Positions 17,437-17,526 of a stretch of 17,526 bases of DNA are shown piece by piece. Numbering within the stretch: the stretch's first letter is position 1; every line of letters starts with the position of its first letter. The position numbers were made by a program, and so were the translations under genes. Origin of the DNA: Planoprotostelium fungivorum (taxonomy: Eukaryota > Evosea > Variosea > Cavosteliida > Cavosteliaceae); assembly GCA_003024175.1 (NCBI GenBank), contig MDYQ01000224.1, forward strand, positions 1-17,526, read 5' to 3'. A model generated the notes under the pieces. The model searched no databases and had not been told where the DNA came from. It saw only the letters and a list, made by a program, of their open reading frames with translations.

Positions 17437-17526
17437 ATGGCGGAAGTTTATCCCAACCGCAATGTTGAGCTGGGCACAAAGTTACAGTGTAACCATCAAT
17501 CTCGGCAGTGTCACGATGCTGCGCGC
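17437..17526 (+). CDS. Possible start of a further gene, truncated by the window edge
   Basis: ATG at 17437 opens a frame of 30 codons to the end (MAEVYPNRNVELGTKLQC...). It has reasonable composition but no recognisable domain. The opposite strand is also open for about 43 codons over the same bases, so the coding strand is uncertain. Confidence 0.25.
   Translation, partial: MAEVYPNRNVELGTKLQCNHQSRQCHDAAR

Noticed and set aside
1-17526. tRNA, rRNA or CRISPR arrays
   Set aside because: No tRNA B-box within a cloverleaf, no rRNA-like conserved stretches, and no regularly spaced identical repeats were seen on either strand.
1-17526. Bacterial or phage origin
   Set aside because: Domains are repeatedly interrupted by phase-consistent GT-AG introns, and the gene families are eukaryotic signalling proteins.

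Overview
This is an intron-rich nuclear stretch from a eukaryotic microbe. It has no operons or Shine-Dalgarno signals, and most protein homology becomes visible only after removing very short introns (58 inferred, mostly 36-70 nt, usually starting GTGAG/GTGA and ending AG). The gene content is a secreted PAN/expansin-type protein, an ankyrin-RapGAP, a CH-PH cytoskeletal protein, an FBXO3-type F-box protein, a MYND protein and a prenylatable ubiquitin-like protein. That content, with the compact layout and balanced base composition, fits an amoebozoan or similar free-living protist best. A variosean/protosteloid amoeba is my best guess; it is an inference from gene content, not a match.

Layout. 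1-137: 3' end of a gene, possibly an AlkB-like 2OG-Fe(II) oxygenase. 632-2352 (+): secreted protein with four PAN-like repeats, a proline hinge and an expansin-like double-psi barrel. 2902-3297 (-): a weak candidate small gene. 3356-3503: a TTAA-bounded inverted-repeat element. 3967-4251 (+): small coiled-coil protein. 4431-4737 (-): 85-aa ubiquitin-like protein with di-Gly and a CaaX tail. 4825-8040 (-): ankyrin-repeat RapGAP in 18 exons. 8557-8880 (+): small membrane protein. 9096-12369 (+): calponin-homology/EKS-repeat/PH/coiled-coil protein in 14 exons. 12493-13360 (+): MYND zinc-finger protein. 13566-15401 (+): F-box/SUKH/ApaG protein, an FBXO3 homologue. 15493-16882 (-): His/Arg-rich coiled-coil protein. 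17437-end: possible start of another gene.

The genes are not an operon. They suggest small-GTPase signalling (RapGAP), actin/membrane linkage (CH-PH), ubiquitin biology (Ubl, F-box) and extracellular carbohydrate handling (PAN-expansin). Spacing is tight: 87 nt separates the RapGAP stop from the Ubl start, and several stop codons lie inside or next to the poly(A) hexamer.

The strongest signal not explained by genes is a short motif, ATCTACAAC(G). It occurs about ten times on both strands, in introns and in several coding frames, including an 18-bp perfect palindrome. A second palindromic motif, CGAAATTTCG, clusters in introns of two genes. All exon boundaries come from reading frame, splice-site and homology reasoning by eye; no transcript data were available.
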